64,000 bases of DNA from Blautia obeum ATCC 29174 (lineage in GTDB: Bacteria; Bacillota; Clostridia; Lachnospirales; Lachnospiraceae), in contig NZ_CP102265.1 in NCBI RefSeq assembly GCF_025147765.1, positions 2,827,001-2,891,000 of the forward strand, written 5' to 3'. The notes under the pieces were generated by a model that saw only the letters and a program-made list of their open reading frames with translations, searched no databases and had not been told where the DNA came from. A program made the position numbers and the translations under genes. Below are positions 1 through 7,126 of this stretch, piece by piece. The first letter of the stretch is position 1, and each line of letters begins with the position of its first letter.

Positions 1-1423
1 CAACCTGTACACCCTTGTCCATACCATTTGCAAAAACAAGTTCAAGCGGACGGCACATATTAAAGAACGCTGCATCATGCCAGCCGTTTGTCTTACCGGA
101 TTTCTGCGGTTCAACACATCCGATGATGTTGTATTCTCTTGCATCTTCCAGAGTGAGGCCTCTGTTCTGCAGTGCCGGAATGATAACTTCATCATTATAG
201 TAAGCCGGAAGTCCGATACCGGTTCTTGTAAGGTCAGCTGCCTTCATCAGCAGTTCATGCGGAGAACCATTCCATACACGGATCGACAAAGACGGCTGCG
301 GCAGGAATACCTGCTTGGACGCCTCGATGCACATAAATGAAAGATCATTGGTAACATCTTCGCCGTATTTGTTCTGTCCGCCTACGATCAGGTTCTGGAA
401 AAGGCTGTATCCCGCAAAGCCCTTAGCTGATTCTTCATCACGACACTTGTTCAGGTCATTCATCTTAACCCAAATACAGTCGATCAGCTCCTGTGCAAAC
501 TCTCTTGTGATCACACCTTTGTCTATGTCTTCCTTATAATAAGGATACATATACTGATCAAAACGTCCAGGTGAAATGGAATGTCCACTGGATTCAATCT
601 GAATCAGCTGCTGTACAAACCAGAAAGACTGGCAGGCTTCATAGAAGCTTGTAGCTCCGTTCGCCGGTACACGGCTGCAGTTTTCTGAAATCTGCAGAAG
701 TTCCTGTTTACGTACTGGATCTGTACACTCTGCTGCCATCTGGGATGCGAGTTCTGCATATCTTTCTGCGTATTCGATTGCTGCCTGGCAGGAAAGGATC
801 ACTGCATTTAAGAAATGGCTCTTCGTAACATAGTTGGCATCTCCAACCTGGCATTTGTCCAGCTCTGCCTGTGCTTTGTCGATGATTCCCTTGTATCCGA
901 TTGCAAGGACTTCACCATATTTAACAGTTACGTGACCTACACCATTGTAGAAATAGTTTCCAGGTGTAAAGATATTGTGTTCGATTGCTTTGATTGCTTC
1001 CGGATCCATATAGGATGTAGCAAGTTCACTGGATGTCTTACCCTTCCAGTATTTATGTACTTCTCTTAACTCCTGCTTGGTCTCTTCTGCAATATAAAAC
1101 GGGTCCGCGCTCCTCGTTTCAACGGTATCCAGCTCATCTTCCAGCCACTGGAAGGAAAATTCCGGGAATGTCTGACATCCTCGCGGTGCGATCGTGCTGC
1201 TTCCGACGATCAGTTCATTGTCACGAATGATGATCGGAATATTACAGAGAATGTGAGCAAAAGCTTCCGCACGCCGTGTGACCATCGGCTCACCTTCGGT
1301 AGCCTTATATGATTCAGTAAGCAGCTTCGCTCTGGCAGACTCGATTACCGGCATATTGGCATAAAGTGCCTCAACCAGTTTCGGAATCCTGGATGACTTT
1401 GGAACATCTGTGGTATTAAACAT
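1..1423 (-). CDS. B12-independent glycerol/1,2-propanediol dehydratase (glycyl radical enzyme), C-terminus off window
   Basis: Glycyl radical enzyme that would remove water from glycerol or 1,2-propanediol by radical chemistry. The first 474 codons are present; the C-terminal glycyl radical loop lies beyond base 1. Residues that I recall as catalytic in Clostridium butyricum glycerol dehydratase fall at equal or nearly equal positions: His164, His281-Ser282, the GCVEPQ motif (Cys436, Glu438) and the Asp of GWHD 14 residues after the Cys (Asp450). A Cys-x-Glu pair marks the dehydratase branch; pyruvate formate-lyase has Cys-Cys. The start is the ATG at 1421-1423 behind AAAGGAG. Its activating enzyme is not in the window and may lie downstream. 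A consensus promoter is seen upstream. Glycerol versus propanediol (or another diol) cannot be settled here; choline lyase is less likely. Confidence 0.85.
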   Translation of the reverse strand, partial: MFNTTDVPKSSRIPKLVEALYANMPVIESARAKLLTESYKATEGEPMVTRRAEAFAHILCNIPIIIRDNELIVGSSTIAPRGCQTFPEFSFQWLEDELDTVETRSADPFYIAEETKQELREVHKYWKGKTSSELATSYMDPEAIKAIEHNIFTPGNYFYNGVGHVTVKYGEVLAIGYKGIIDKAQAELDKCQVGDANYVTKSHFLNAVILSCQAAIEYAERYAELASQMAAECTDPVRKQELLQISENCSRVPANGATSFYEACQSFWFVQQLIQIESSGHSISPGRFDQYMYPYYKEDIDKGVITREFAQELIDCIWVKMNDLNKCRDEESAKGFAGYSLFQNLIVGGQNKYGEDVTNDLSFMCIEASKQVFLPQPSLSIRVWNGSPHELLMKAADLTRTGIGLPAYYNDEVIIPALQNRGLTLEDAREYNIIGCVEPQKSGKTNGWHDAAFFNMCRPLELVFANGMDKGVQV

Positions 1424-1444
1424 CTCCACGCTTCTCCTTTCTTA

Positions 1445-1478
1445 TGGTGTCACTACCTTAAAGGTATCTCTTACACCA
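1445..1478 (-). other. Nested hairpin in the dehydratase 5' leader
   Basis: TGGTGT and ACACCA enclose an inner TACCTT/AAGGTA stem, about 25 to 55 bases upstream of the dehydratase ATG. There is no T-run, so it is not an intrinsic terminator. It may affect mRNA stability or bind a regulator; no known riboswitch is recognised. Confidence 0.4.
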
Positions 1479-1514
1479 TATCTCATATGCAATCAGAAGG
1501 CGCTAAAACGCCAC

Positions 1515-1529
1515 GATTCATATAGAATC
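1515..1529. promoter_or_regulatory. Operator-like palindrome abutting the -10 box
   Basis: GATTCATATAGAATC is a perfect 5-5-5 inverted repeat directly next to the -10 box and over the predicted transcription start. A strong promoter with a palindrome here suggests repression, presumably relieved by the diol substrate. No regulator gene for it is recognised nearby. Confidence 0.5.
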
Positions 1530-1558
1530 ATTATACTCTACGTGCTCTTTCATGTCAA
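1530..1558 (-). promoter_or_regulatory. Sigma-A promoter of the diol dehydratase
   Basis: On the minus strand TTGACA (1553-1558) is followed after exactly 17 bases by TATAAT (1530-1535), a perfect consensus. The expected transcript start near 1523 gives a leader of about 100 nt. Confidence 0.85.
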
Positions 1559-1581
1559 CGAAATCCAACATTATTCTTCTG

Positions 1582-1631
1582 TTTTTTACGAGGTTTTTGT
1601 TGTGGTTTTTATTGGTTTTGTGTTGGTTTTT
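1582..1631. promoter_or_regulatory. Phased A/T tracts upstream of the -35 box
   Basis: Runs of T (A on the transcribed strand) begin near 1582, 1594, 1606, 1616 and 1627, spaced 10-12 bases apart, four of them preceded by GG. Tracts phased with the helix turn bend DNA and can act as UP-type elements. The array starts about 25 bp upstream of the -35 box. Confidence 0.45.
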
Positions 1632-1765
1632 ATTTTGAACTGCATTTTTCTGTTGACTTTTGTGATAGTGACTGCCATACTGGAGTTAATGATATCTTTG
1701 CGGTCAGATTTTATATTTATCTGCCACATTTTTTCGATTTATTTTCGATCTAAGGAGGGATCTTC

Positions 1766-2479
1766 ATGTATCTTTCTGATATACATACGCATTCTATCGC
1801 AAGTGGCCACGGAACCACCTGTACGATTTCTGATATGGCCAAAGCAGCCTCCAGAAAAGGGCTGAAGTTGCTCGGAATCACAGACCACGGTCCTGGAACG
1901 CTGGCCGCTGGAACTTCTTCTTATTTCCGCAGTCTGACTTATGCGCCGAAGAAGCGTTTTGGAATTGAATTGCTTTTTGGAGTGGAATTAAATATCCTGG
2001 ATATTGACGGGCATCTGGATCTGAACGATGAACTGCTCGGAGAACTGGATTATGCGGTTGCGAGTATGCATGCACAGAATTACAATAGTGGAACGATTGC
2101 GGAAAACACCAGTGCGTATCTGAATGCCATGACGCATCCATGTGTCAAAGTCCTGGGACACTGTGATAATCCAGCTTTTCCTGTAGATTATGAGACTCTG
2201 GCAGTCGGTGCTAAGGAGAATGGTGTTATTTTTGAGATCAATGAAGCTTCACTCGCACCGTATGGGTATCGTGGGGATACACGGGCGAATAACCGGGAGA
2301 TCCTGAAGTATTGTATGAAGTATGAAATTCCGATCGTGCTGTCGAGTGACAGCCATGGAGTGGAGCATATCGGGGATTTTACGTGTGCGGCGGAGTTTGT
2401 GCATGAGATGATGTTTCCCGAAAAAATGATATTGAATAATGATATTCCTCGGTTGAAGATGATACTGAGTGAGAGGTAG
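1766..2479 (+). CDS. PHP-domain metal-dependent phosphoesterase (YcdX-like)
   Basis: A 237-residue protein filled by one PHP domain, a trinuclear-metal phosphoesterase fold. The metal-binding HTH motif (H7, H9), H15 of SGHGT and ITDHG near residue 39 are visible, as are later SMHAQ, LGHCDNP and SSDSHG motifs that supply the remaining ligands. Length and motifs fit the single-domain YcdX group rather than histidinol phosphatase or DNA polymerase PHP domains. The substrate is unknown. The start follows CTAAGGAGGG with good spacing. It is divergent from the dehydratase with about 340 bp between them, and stands alone. Confidence 0.85.
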   Translation: MYLSDIHTHSIASGHGTTCTISDMAKAASRKGLKLLGITDHGPGTLAAGTSSYFRSLTYAPKKRFGIELLFGVELNILDIDGHLDLNDELLGELDYAVASMHAQNYNSGTIAENTSAYLNAMTHPCVKVLGHCDNPAFPVDYETLAVGAKENGVIFEINEASLAPYGYRGDTRANNREILKYCMKYEIPIVLSSDSHGVEHIGDFTCAAEFVHEMMFPEKMILNNDIPRLKMILSER

Positions 2480-2520
2480 GAATCTTAGATTCTATAATAA
2501 ATAATAATAATATATATCAC

Positions 2521-2708
2521 GAAAAAGCAAACAGTCTCCTGACTTGTTGACACGCTGCATTTCCGGATTCTTCCCGCGCATCTATCGATGACTGCTTTTG
2601 CAAACTCGCACCCAAGGGTGCTCAGACAGTGCAACGCAGCCATCATTAGCGCAGTCAGAATCTACGGAAATTTGCTGAGTCAAAATGTCAGGAGACTGTT
2701 CCTTTTTC
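2521..2708. repeat. 188-bp long inverted-repeat element (structured RNA or MITE-like)
   Basis: The ends pair over about 21 bp: GAAAAAG/CTTTTTC, then AACAGTCTCCTGAC with its perfect complement. Further in, TTCCG/CGGAA, GATTC/GAATC, GATGACTGC/GCAGCCATC and a GCACCC/GGGTGC hairpin pair in register, so the whole unit folds as one branched structure. T-rich ends on both strands could terminate transcription. No credible protein is encoded. It could be a non-coding RNA, a miniature mobile element or a large bidirectional terminator; sequence alone does not decide. Confidence 0.55.
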
Positions 2709-2814
2709 TGTGTATAGGAATATGAAGTTAAATTAAGATATTTTCTATATTTATCTGAAGATTTTAAATATATGTATACTATTAATTCCTCTTCTCTCAT
2801 TTTCCATATCATCT

Positions 2815-2910
2815 TTGTGGTGCCACCACACCCCGGCGGAGGTTCACGGCCTTCGGCCGCTGCCCCGAGAGGCCTTCCCGGTTGTGGGGAAGCGGAACTG
2901 TCGCAAGAAA
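2815..2910. other. G+C-rich hairpin cluster, non-coding
   Basis: A G+C-rich block unlike its A+T-rich surroundings, with GTGGTG/CACCAC, CGGCC-TTC-GGCCG and an imperfect CCACA-CCGG/CCGG-TGTGG stem. It sits between two larger inverted-repeat elements. No gene is recognised in it. Confidence 0.3.
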
Positions 2911-2942
2911 ATGATCCTATAAAAAGCTTTGAACTGATAAAG

Positions 2943-3108
2943 CATGCATCCGATATTCAGGAACCCAGCAAGGCTTTCGAGACTGCGACTGTGCTAGTGG
3001 CGGTTGTGGAGCATCTGTCTGAGCGACAGCGAGTTATGCGGAGCAATCGCTAATAAGCGCACGGGAGCAGCCCGAAAATGAAGCGTGTTCCAGAATATCG
3101 GATGTATG
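2943..3108. repeat. 166-bp inverted-repeat element with internal hairpins
   Basis: The 22-base arms at 2943-2964 and 3087-3108 pair at all but one position (one G-T wobble included). Inside are CTGTC/GACAG and CGGG/CCCG hairpins. The short reading frame through it ends in an arginine-rich tail that looks spurious; from memory, similar spurious peptides recur in Lachnospiraceae annotations, which would fit a repeated element. It is of similar size to the element at 2521-2708. Identity is unknown. Confidence 0.5.
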
Positions 3109-3114
3109 TCTATA

Positions 3115-3414
3115 TCATAATCCGTCTTTTTCTTCTCGTATCTTCTTCATCAGTTCCGCCAGCTCGCTGTATTTCCCGGTTACGTATCCGTAATTTTGTG
3201 CTTTATGTGGCAGCTGGCAGTTCGTGCAGTCTTTTATTCCTGTTTCTGTCATTCGAAAATTCCCGCCGCATTTATCGCCCAGTGCATACAGCGGGCAGTA
3301 GCAGAACAGACAGTTGAAGTTCTCCGGATCTGCGCCTGCATGACACGGAAAATATTCACATTCCTTATTGCTGAAAAAAGCATAGTGTTTCCCTTCCCAA
3401 TATGGTTTTTCCAT
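3115..3414 (-). CDS. Cysteine-rich small-domain protein (PF04071-like)
   Basis: A 99-residue protein rich in cysteine: ECEYFPCHAG, NCLFCYCPLY, DKCGG and KDCTNC. The pattern matches the cysteine-rich small domain family, thought to bind metal and often found near cobalamin salvage genes such as cbiZ. The start follows GAGGTGAAAGTAA. Upstream on the same strand lie a terminator, a tiny ORF and a cobalamin riboswitch, which supports a link to B12. The biochemical role is unknown. Confidence 0.75.
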   Translation of the reverse strand: MEKPYWEGKHYAFFSNKECEYFPCHAGADPENFNCLFCYCPLYALGDKCGGNFRMTETGIKDCTNCQLPHKAQNYGYVTGKYSELAELMKKIREEKDGL

Positions 3415-3433
3415 TTACTTTCACCTCATTATA

Positions 3434-3466
3434 TAAAAAAATCCAGTCACGGCACTGCCGAACTGG
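3434..3466 (-). terminator. Intrinsic terminator upstream of the Cys-rich gene
   Basis: CCAGT-CGGCA pairs with TGCCG-ACTGG, followed by seven T on the minus strand. It lies between the tiny ORF and the Cys-rich gene, whose expression would need read-through or its own start. Confidence 0.75.
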
Positions 3467-3484
3467 TCATCTTCAAAACTTATT

Positions 3485-3577
3485 TCAGAGGATTTGCGAT
3501 ACTGCTCCGGGGTAGACAATGAATCCGTTCAAATATGCGGAGGGAACGAATGCATCCGGAGTAGTACCGCCTGCCAT
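3485..3577 (-). CDS. Possible 30-residue peptide behind the riboswitch
   Basis: A short frame starting MAGGTTPDAF with AAAGGG about 9 bases before its ATG, lying between the riboswitch terminator and the next terminator. The composition is protein-like but I recognise no family. It may be a remnant of a deleted B12-related gene or pure chance. Confidence 0.2.
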   Translation of the reverse strand: MAGGTTPDAFVPSAYLNGFIVYPGAVSQIL

Positions 3578-3663
3578 TTAATCATACCCTTTAAGGGGTC
3601 GTATGTATGTGGCGGCCACCACGATACATATAGGTATAATTCATACGAACAGGCGAATTCCAT

Positions 3664-3693
3664 AAAAAAATGCCTGCTTCCAACAAGCAGACA
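3664..3693 (-). terminator. Terminator of the cobalamin riboswitch
   Basis: TGTCTGCTT pairs with AAGCAGGCA (one G-U), followed by seven T on the minus strand. It is the likely expression platform of the upstream riboswitch, ending transcription when cobalamin is bound. Confidence 0.8.
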
Positions 3694-3763
3694 ACACTTT
3701 GGGTTGCGGATACCCTAAGTTGGTTGTTACACTTTACACGGAAGTTTAACCTCGCCATACAAA

Positions 3764-3935
3764 GCAGGTTTCCTGACTTCAGGATCATCACTTCTTTTCC
3801 CCTTCTCATACTATCGTACAATGGGATATCGAAAAGTCGCTCCTCTGTTACAGTGACCGGATCGCTCAGGATTCTCACCTGATTCCCTCTTCTGACTGCT
3901 ACGCGGATTACAGTCAGCACTTCATATGTTCAATA
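3764..3935 (-). ncRNA. Cobalamin (AdoCbl-type) riboswitch
   Basis: On the minus strand the conserved blocks appear in order: GGGAATCAGGTGAGAATCC, then GGTCACTGTAA (3848-3858), then GAAGTCAGGAAACCTGC (3764-3780, the B12 box). The order and spacing match the class. A terminator follows at 3664-3693. Downstream are only a 30-codon frame and the Cys-rich protein, not a transporter or biosynthesis gene. Confidence 0.88.
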
Positions 3936-3942
3936 TGGAATT

Positions 3943-3982
3943 ATACTGACATTATAATAGCACGATGTCAGTATGCTGTCAA
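3943..3982 (-). promoter_or_regulatory. Riboswitch promoter with a 10-bp inverted repeat over the -10 box
   Basis: TTGACA (3977-3982) and TATTAT (3954-3959) are 17 bases apart on the minus strand. ATACTGACAT (3943-3952) and ATGTCAGTAT (3965-3974) form a perfect 10-bp inverted repeat with a 12-bp centre that holds the -10 box, which suggests a repressor site in addition to the riboswitch. Confidence 0.6.
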
Positions 3983-4176
3983 TAACCCGCATAACATTTT
4001 GTCAAATTTTTATCATTTTATTTACATACCGCATTTCTTATATAAACTCCTCCCTTGCATTTTCCCAACACCTCACCTATACTGAATACAGTCTGATAAA
4101 GCAGTAAATACAGCTTTTCGATAATACAGCTCATCGCCAGACAATAAATTGCACTCTATTTTTCAGGAGGTTCCTT

Positions 4177-5025
4177 ATGATACAGGATATTGCACCACAT
4201 ACTTATCACAATGAATACAGACCGGTTGCTCCGGATGGCAGCAGTTTTGTGCTCGCTTATGAAAACGGAAAGAGTTTCTTTCATAAAAATGATACAGACA
4301 ATTCTATAACGCTTCCCCGTTTCCGCGAACTGGAAGGAAACGTAAGCGACCTGTACAAAAATTATATCTATCTTTTCTCGATAGATGACGAACGTTTTTA
4401 TCTGATTCCGGGACTGGATACTTCCCTGCTGCCAGGCTATGAATTCCACGAAAACAGAGAGCTTCGTTATGTACAGCCACAGTATCTTGCTTTTGCTTCG
4501 ATTACCGGATATCAGCTCTGGTTCTGGTACAGAAACCGCCGTTTCTGCGGATGCTGCGGGTTCCCAATGAAACACGATACAAAAGAACGTATGATGTACT
4601 GCCCTTCCTGTGGCCGTCAGGAATATCCGGTACTTATGCCGGCTGTGATCGTCGGTATTACTAACGGAGATAAGATCATCTGCTCCAAATATGAGGGCAG
4701 AAGCTTTAAGCAATATGCCCTGATCGCCGGTTTCGCGGAAATTGGTGAAACAATTGAAGAAACCGTTCATCGCGAAGTCATGGAAGAAGTCGGTCTGAAA
4801 GTGAAAAATCTCCGTTATTATAAGAGTCAGCCATGGTCCTTCTCCGGTACATTACTTTTTGGATTTTTCTGCGATGTAGACGGGGACGATACTCTCACGG
4901 TGGATCATGAAGAGCTTTCTGTAGCACAGTGGTTTGACCGTGACAAAATTATCTGTCAGGACACCGGCAGCAGCCTTACCAATGAAATGATGATGGTCTT
5001 CGCCGCCGGGAAAGAGCCAAAGTGA
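4177..5025 (+). CDS. nudC: NAD(H) pyrophosphatase / NAD-cap RNA decapping Nudix hydrolase
   Basis: Hydrolyses NADH or the NAD cap of RNA to the mononucleotide. The 282-residue protein has a divergent N-terminal domain and a zinc ribbon at 124-145 (CGCC...CPSC). The Nudix domain carries the full box at about 185-207 (GFAEIGE...REVMEEVG). SQPWSF at 217-222 is the NudC signature that separates it from other Nudix enzymes. The start follows CAGGAGG. It is a single gene on the plus strand with no obvious partner. Confidence 0.9.
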   Translation: MIQDIAPHTYHNEYRPVAPDGSSFVLAYENGKSFFHKNDTDNSITLPRFRELEGNVSDLYKNYIYLFSIDDERFYLIPGLDTSLLPGYEFHENRELRYVQPQYLAFASITGYQLWFWYRNRRFCGCCGFPMKHDTKERMMYCPSCGRQEYPVLMPAVIVGITNGDKIICSKYEGRSFKQYALIAGFAEIGETIEETVHREVMEEVGLKVKNLRYYKSQPWSFSGTLLFGFFCDVDGDDTLTVDHEELSVAQWFDRDKIICQDTGSSLTNEMMMVFAAGKEPK

Positions 5026-5144
5026 TTTTTTTCTCCATGTTCCAATTGATTTTAAGTCAATTTTTTCGAATATTCAGATTGACATTTTCTCTCCAATATT
5101 TTATCATCTATATAAAAGAAATGGGTTTTGTATCGTGTACAGCC

Positions 5145-6023
5145 TTACGGCTCAAGCGAGTTGCTCGTTTCTTTTTTTATGTCTATGATATCATACAAAT
5201 ACATTCTATTATCTTCCGAATATCTTACTATAAGTGATGCATGAAAAATATTATATCTTTCTATCTCATCGTCTTTATACACAGGAAGTGCAAACCTCGA
5301 ATTATAGCGATACCAACCATACCTCGCATTTCTCCAATGCTTGCTCTCTTTATTTTCTCTATAATATTTACCCAAAGCTATTTCTATCATTTCAGGAATT
5401 CCCTGTGTTGCATTTGCTTTCGCCTTGGCATTTGTTCCCTTAAGACTATGTGTATATTTCGAACCACTATATTCATTTGGTAAATCAGCTCCAATATATA
5501 TAACATCTCCAGTAGAAGCCACCATATAAAAATCCCCAACATATTCTTTCAAGTATGCACGTACTTCCCTCCAATTGATGGAGCGTTTTCCCTTAAATCT
5601 AATATCATTGATCACCACAATATTATTTCCATCAATATCCTGAATGATCGAAACATTTCGCTGCCGTTTTCTAGACTGACAGGCATTGTTGATTTGTTTA
5701 CAAACTTCAAGAAGTTCAATATAGCTGATTATTCTCCTCTTGCTCTCTGCATCTGATTGACGAAACAATTCAATCATATAATTTTCATTTGTCAAGCAAT
5801 CAATCTGGGCTGCCGGTTCCACAGTTTCTTCATCACAAAGCAAATCCACAAGTGACATATCAAGCGCTCTACATATAGACACTATTTTATCCGCTTGTGG
5901 ATTAATTTTTTTCTTTCGCCAATCGCTAATCGTACTGGTTGCAATTCCTGTTCTTCTAGACAGTTCCATTTGACTCATATGTAACTCATCAAGTCTGTCA
6001 AAAATCTTTTCATATATCTTCAT
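5145..6023 (-). CDS. XRE-family regulator fused to a polyvalent-protein (LPD3-like) domain
   Basis: Residues 1-60 are a Cro/C1-type helix-turn-helix (SQMELSRRTGIATSTISDWR). A helical linker follows. Residues of about 140-292 resemble a domain I know from large polyvalent proteins of conjugative elements and phages, with DVIYIGADLPNEY, KANATQGIPEMIEIA, YGWYRYNSRFALPVY and LYLYDIIDIKKE. I recall it as LPD3, but that name needs checking. Fusion to a repressor is unusual. The gene is A+T-rich, stands alone, and has its own promoter and operator, so it may be a stray mobile-element gene. DNA binding is a confident inference; the C-terminal role is unknown. Confidence 0.7.
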   Translation of the reverse strand: MKIYEKIFDRLDELHMSQMELSRRTGIATSTISDWRKKKINPQADKIVSICRALDMSLVDLLCDEETVEPAAQIDCLTNENYMIELFRQSDAESKRRIISYIELLEVCKQINNACQSRKRQRNVSIIQDIDGNNIVVINDIRFKGKRSINWREVRAYLKEYVGDFYMVASTGDVIYIGADLPNEYSGSKYTHSLKGTNAKAKANATQGIPEMIEIALGKYYRENKESKHWRNARYGWYRYNSRFALPVYKDDEIERYNIFHASLIVRYSEDNRMYLYDIIDIKKETSNSLEP

Positions 6024-6049
6024 GCCATAACACCCTTCTATTGATTATT

Positions 6050-6093
6050 TCCGACTTTTCGGATATTGTATCATGATTAATTATAGATATCAA
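6050..6093 (-). promoter_or_regulatory. Promoter and likely autoregulatory operator of the XRE-LPD gene
   Basis: TTGATA (6088-6093) and TACAAT (6065-6070) are 17 bases apart on the minus strand. TCCGA-4-TCGGA (6050-6063) lies just downstream over the expected start, where a Cro/C1 protein would repress itself. Confidence 0.6.
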
Positions 6094-6311
6094 CCTTTAT
6101 CTACATTCCACCGATATTTCCAGGAAACTCCTTTATAATACATTTTTTGTTATTTATATATATTTTCAAAAAATAAGCATCCGCCCAGACGTTTTTTTGT
6201 ATGTTATACTTCAAAAAGCTGCCATTGCATTCCTGTCAATCCGGCTGATCATGGACAATACGTTGCCGATAACATCCTGACCGACTGGCTGTCGTATATC
6301 CCCGCAATACC

Positions 6312-6740
6312 ATGGATTCGCTTGAACTTGACCGTTCAAAAGGCTCTCTGCTTCCACATACTGTAGTTTCTGCGAAACAAAATGTGTATTTCTTTTCACC
6401 GGTTCATTTCCGTGAACGTGAGATTGGGTATCTTGTTCTGGAAAACTGCGATTACCTGCTGGATCATCAGTTTCTTTTTGAGACGCTCAACACCTTCCGT
6501 ACATCTATAGAAGCGCTCTATGGAAAACTGATCCTTCGAAAGAAAAACAAACAGCTTTCTCAGCTTTATATCCACGATTCCCTTACCGGACTCTACAACC
6601 GTATGGCTTATGAAAAGCTTGCCCTTCCGCTCTTTCAACAATATATGCAGAAAGGCAGACCTGTCGGAATCCTGTTCGCAGATGCAGATCATCTGAAATA
6701 TATCCAACACCGACGAATCCCGCATCGGAATGTTCCATGA
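6312..6740 (+). pseudogene. Truncated diguanylate cyclase (GGDEF) fragment
   Basis: A 142-residue remnant. It starts in a sensor region (YFFSPVHFREREIGYLVLEN), continues through the coiled linker, and enters a GGDEF domain at HDSLTGLYNR. The frame is lost just after FADADHLKYI, before the GGDEF loop itself, so no active site remains. No clear ribosome site or proper N-terminus is visible. The same frame continues after the TGA into an unrelated regulator fragment, which shows a deletion fusion. Confidence 0.7.
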
Positions 6741-7046
6741 AATCGGACAGCAGGCAGCAACTATGCAGAGGCAGCCGGACTGGATCTGGAACTGATCCTG
6801 GCTTCTGTCAATTCACGCAATAAAAAAGCCTTCCTGGAGAAAACTCTGGATAAGCTTTCTTCGGAAGACCTTGAATTGCTTCGTATTTATTTTTCCTGCG
6901 ATATGTCCCTCAAAAAAAACTGCGAAGAAACATTTCTGCATAAGAATACCATTCAGTACAGGCTGAACCAGATTCATAAAAAAAGCGGATACAACCCGAG
7001 AGAATTTCAGGATGCTGTGCGATTATATCTGGCATTAAAAATGTAA
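6741..7046 (+). pseudogene. C-terminal helix-turn-helix fragment of a CdaR/PucR-type regulator
   Basis: Open from a stop at 6738-6740 to the TAA at 7044-7046 with no start codon that fits. The translation contains SSEDLELLRIYFSCDMSLKK, then HKNTIQYRLNQI and NPREFQDAVRLYLAL, the typical end of sugar-diacid (CdaR) regulators. It abuts the GGDEF remnant in the same frame, so two different signalling genes were joined by deletion. A terminator follows. Confidence 0.65.
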
Positions 7047-7081
7047 GGTCATAGATTTGCAGAAGACAAATTCTAATACTA

Positions 7082-7123
7082 AAAAACTCCGGTCACAAAT
7101 TTCTTCATGACCGGAGTTTTTTA
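7082..7123. terminator. Bidirectional terminator
   Basis: AAAACTCCGGTCA pairs with TGACCGGAGTTTT, with A/T runs on both sides. It serves the GH32 operon on the minus strand and the pseudogene pair on the plus strand. Confidence 0.85.
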
Positions 7124-7126
7124 TTT

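Noticed and set aside
2772..3053. A 93-codon plus-strand frame and the frame on the other strand at 2582-2812
   Set aside because: Both run through the inverted-repeat elements, have no good ribosome site and show unnatural composition.
3591..3920. A 109-codon minus-strand reading frame
   Set aside because: It lies entirely within the cobalamin riboswitch and its terminator; the conserved RNA blocks explain the sequence better.
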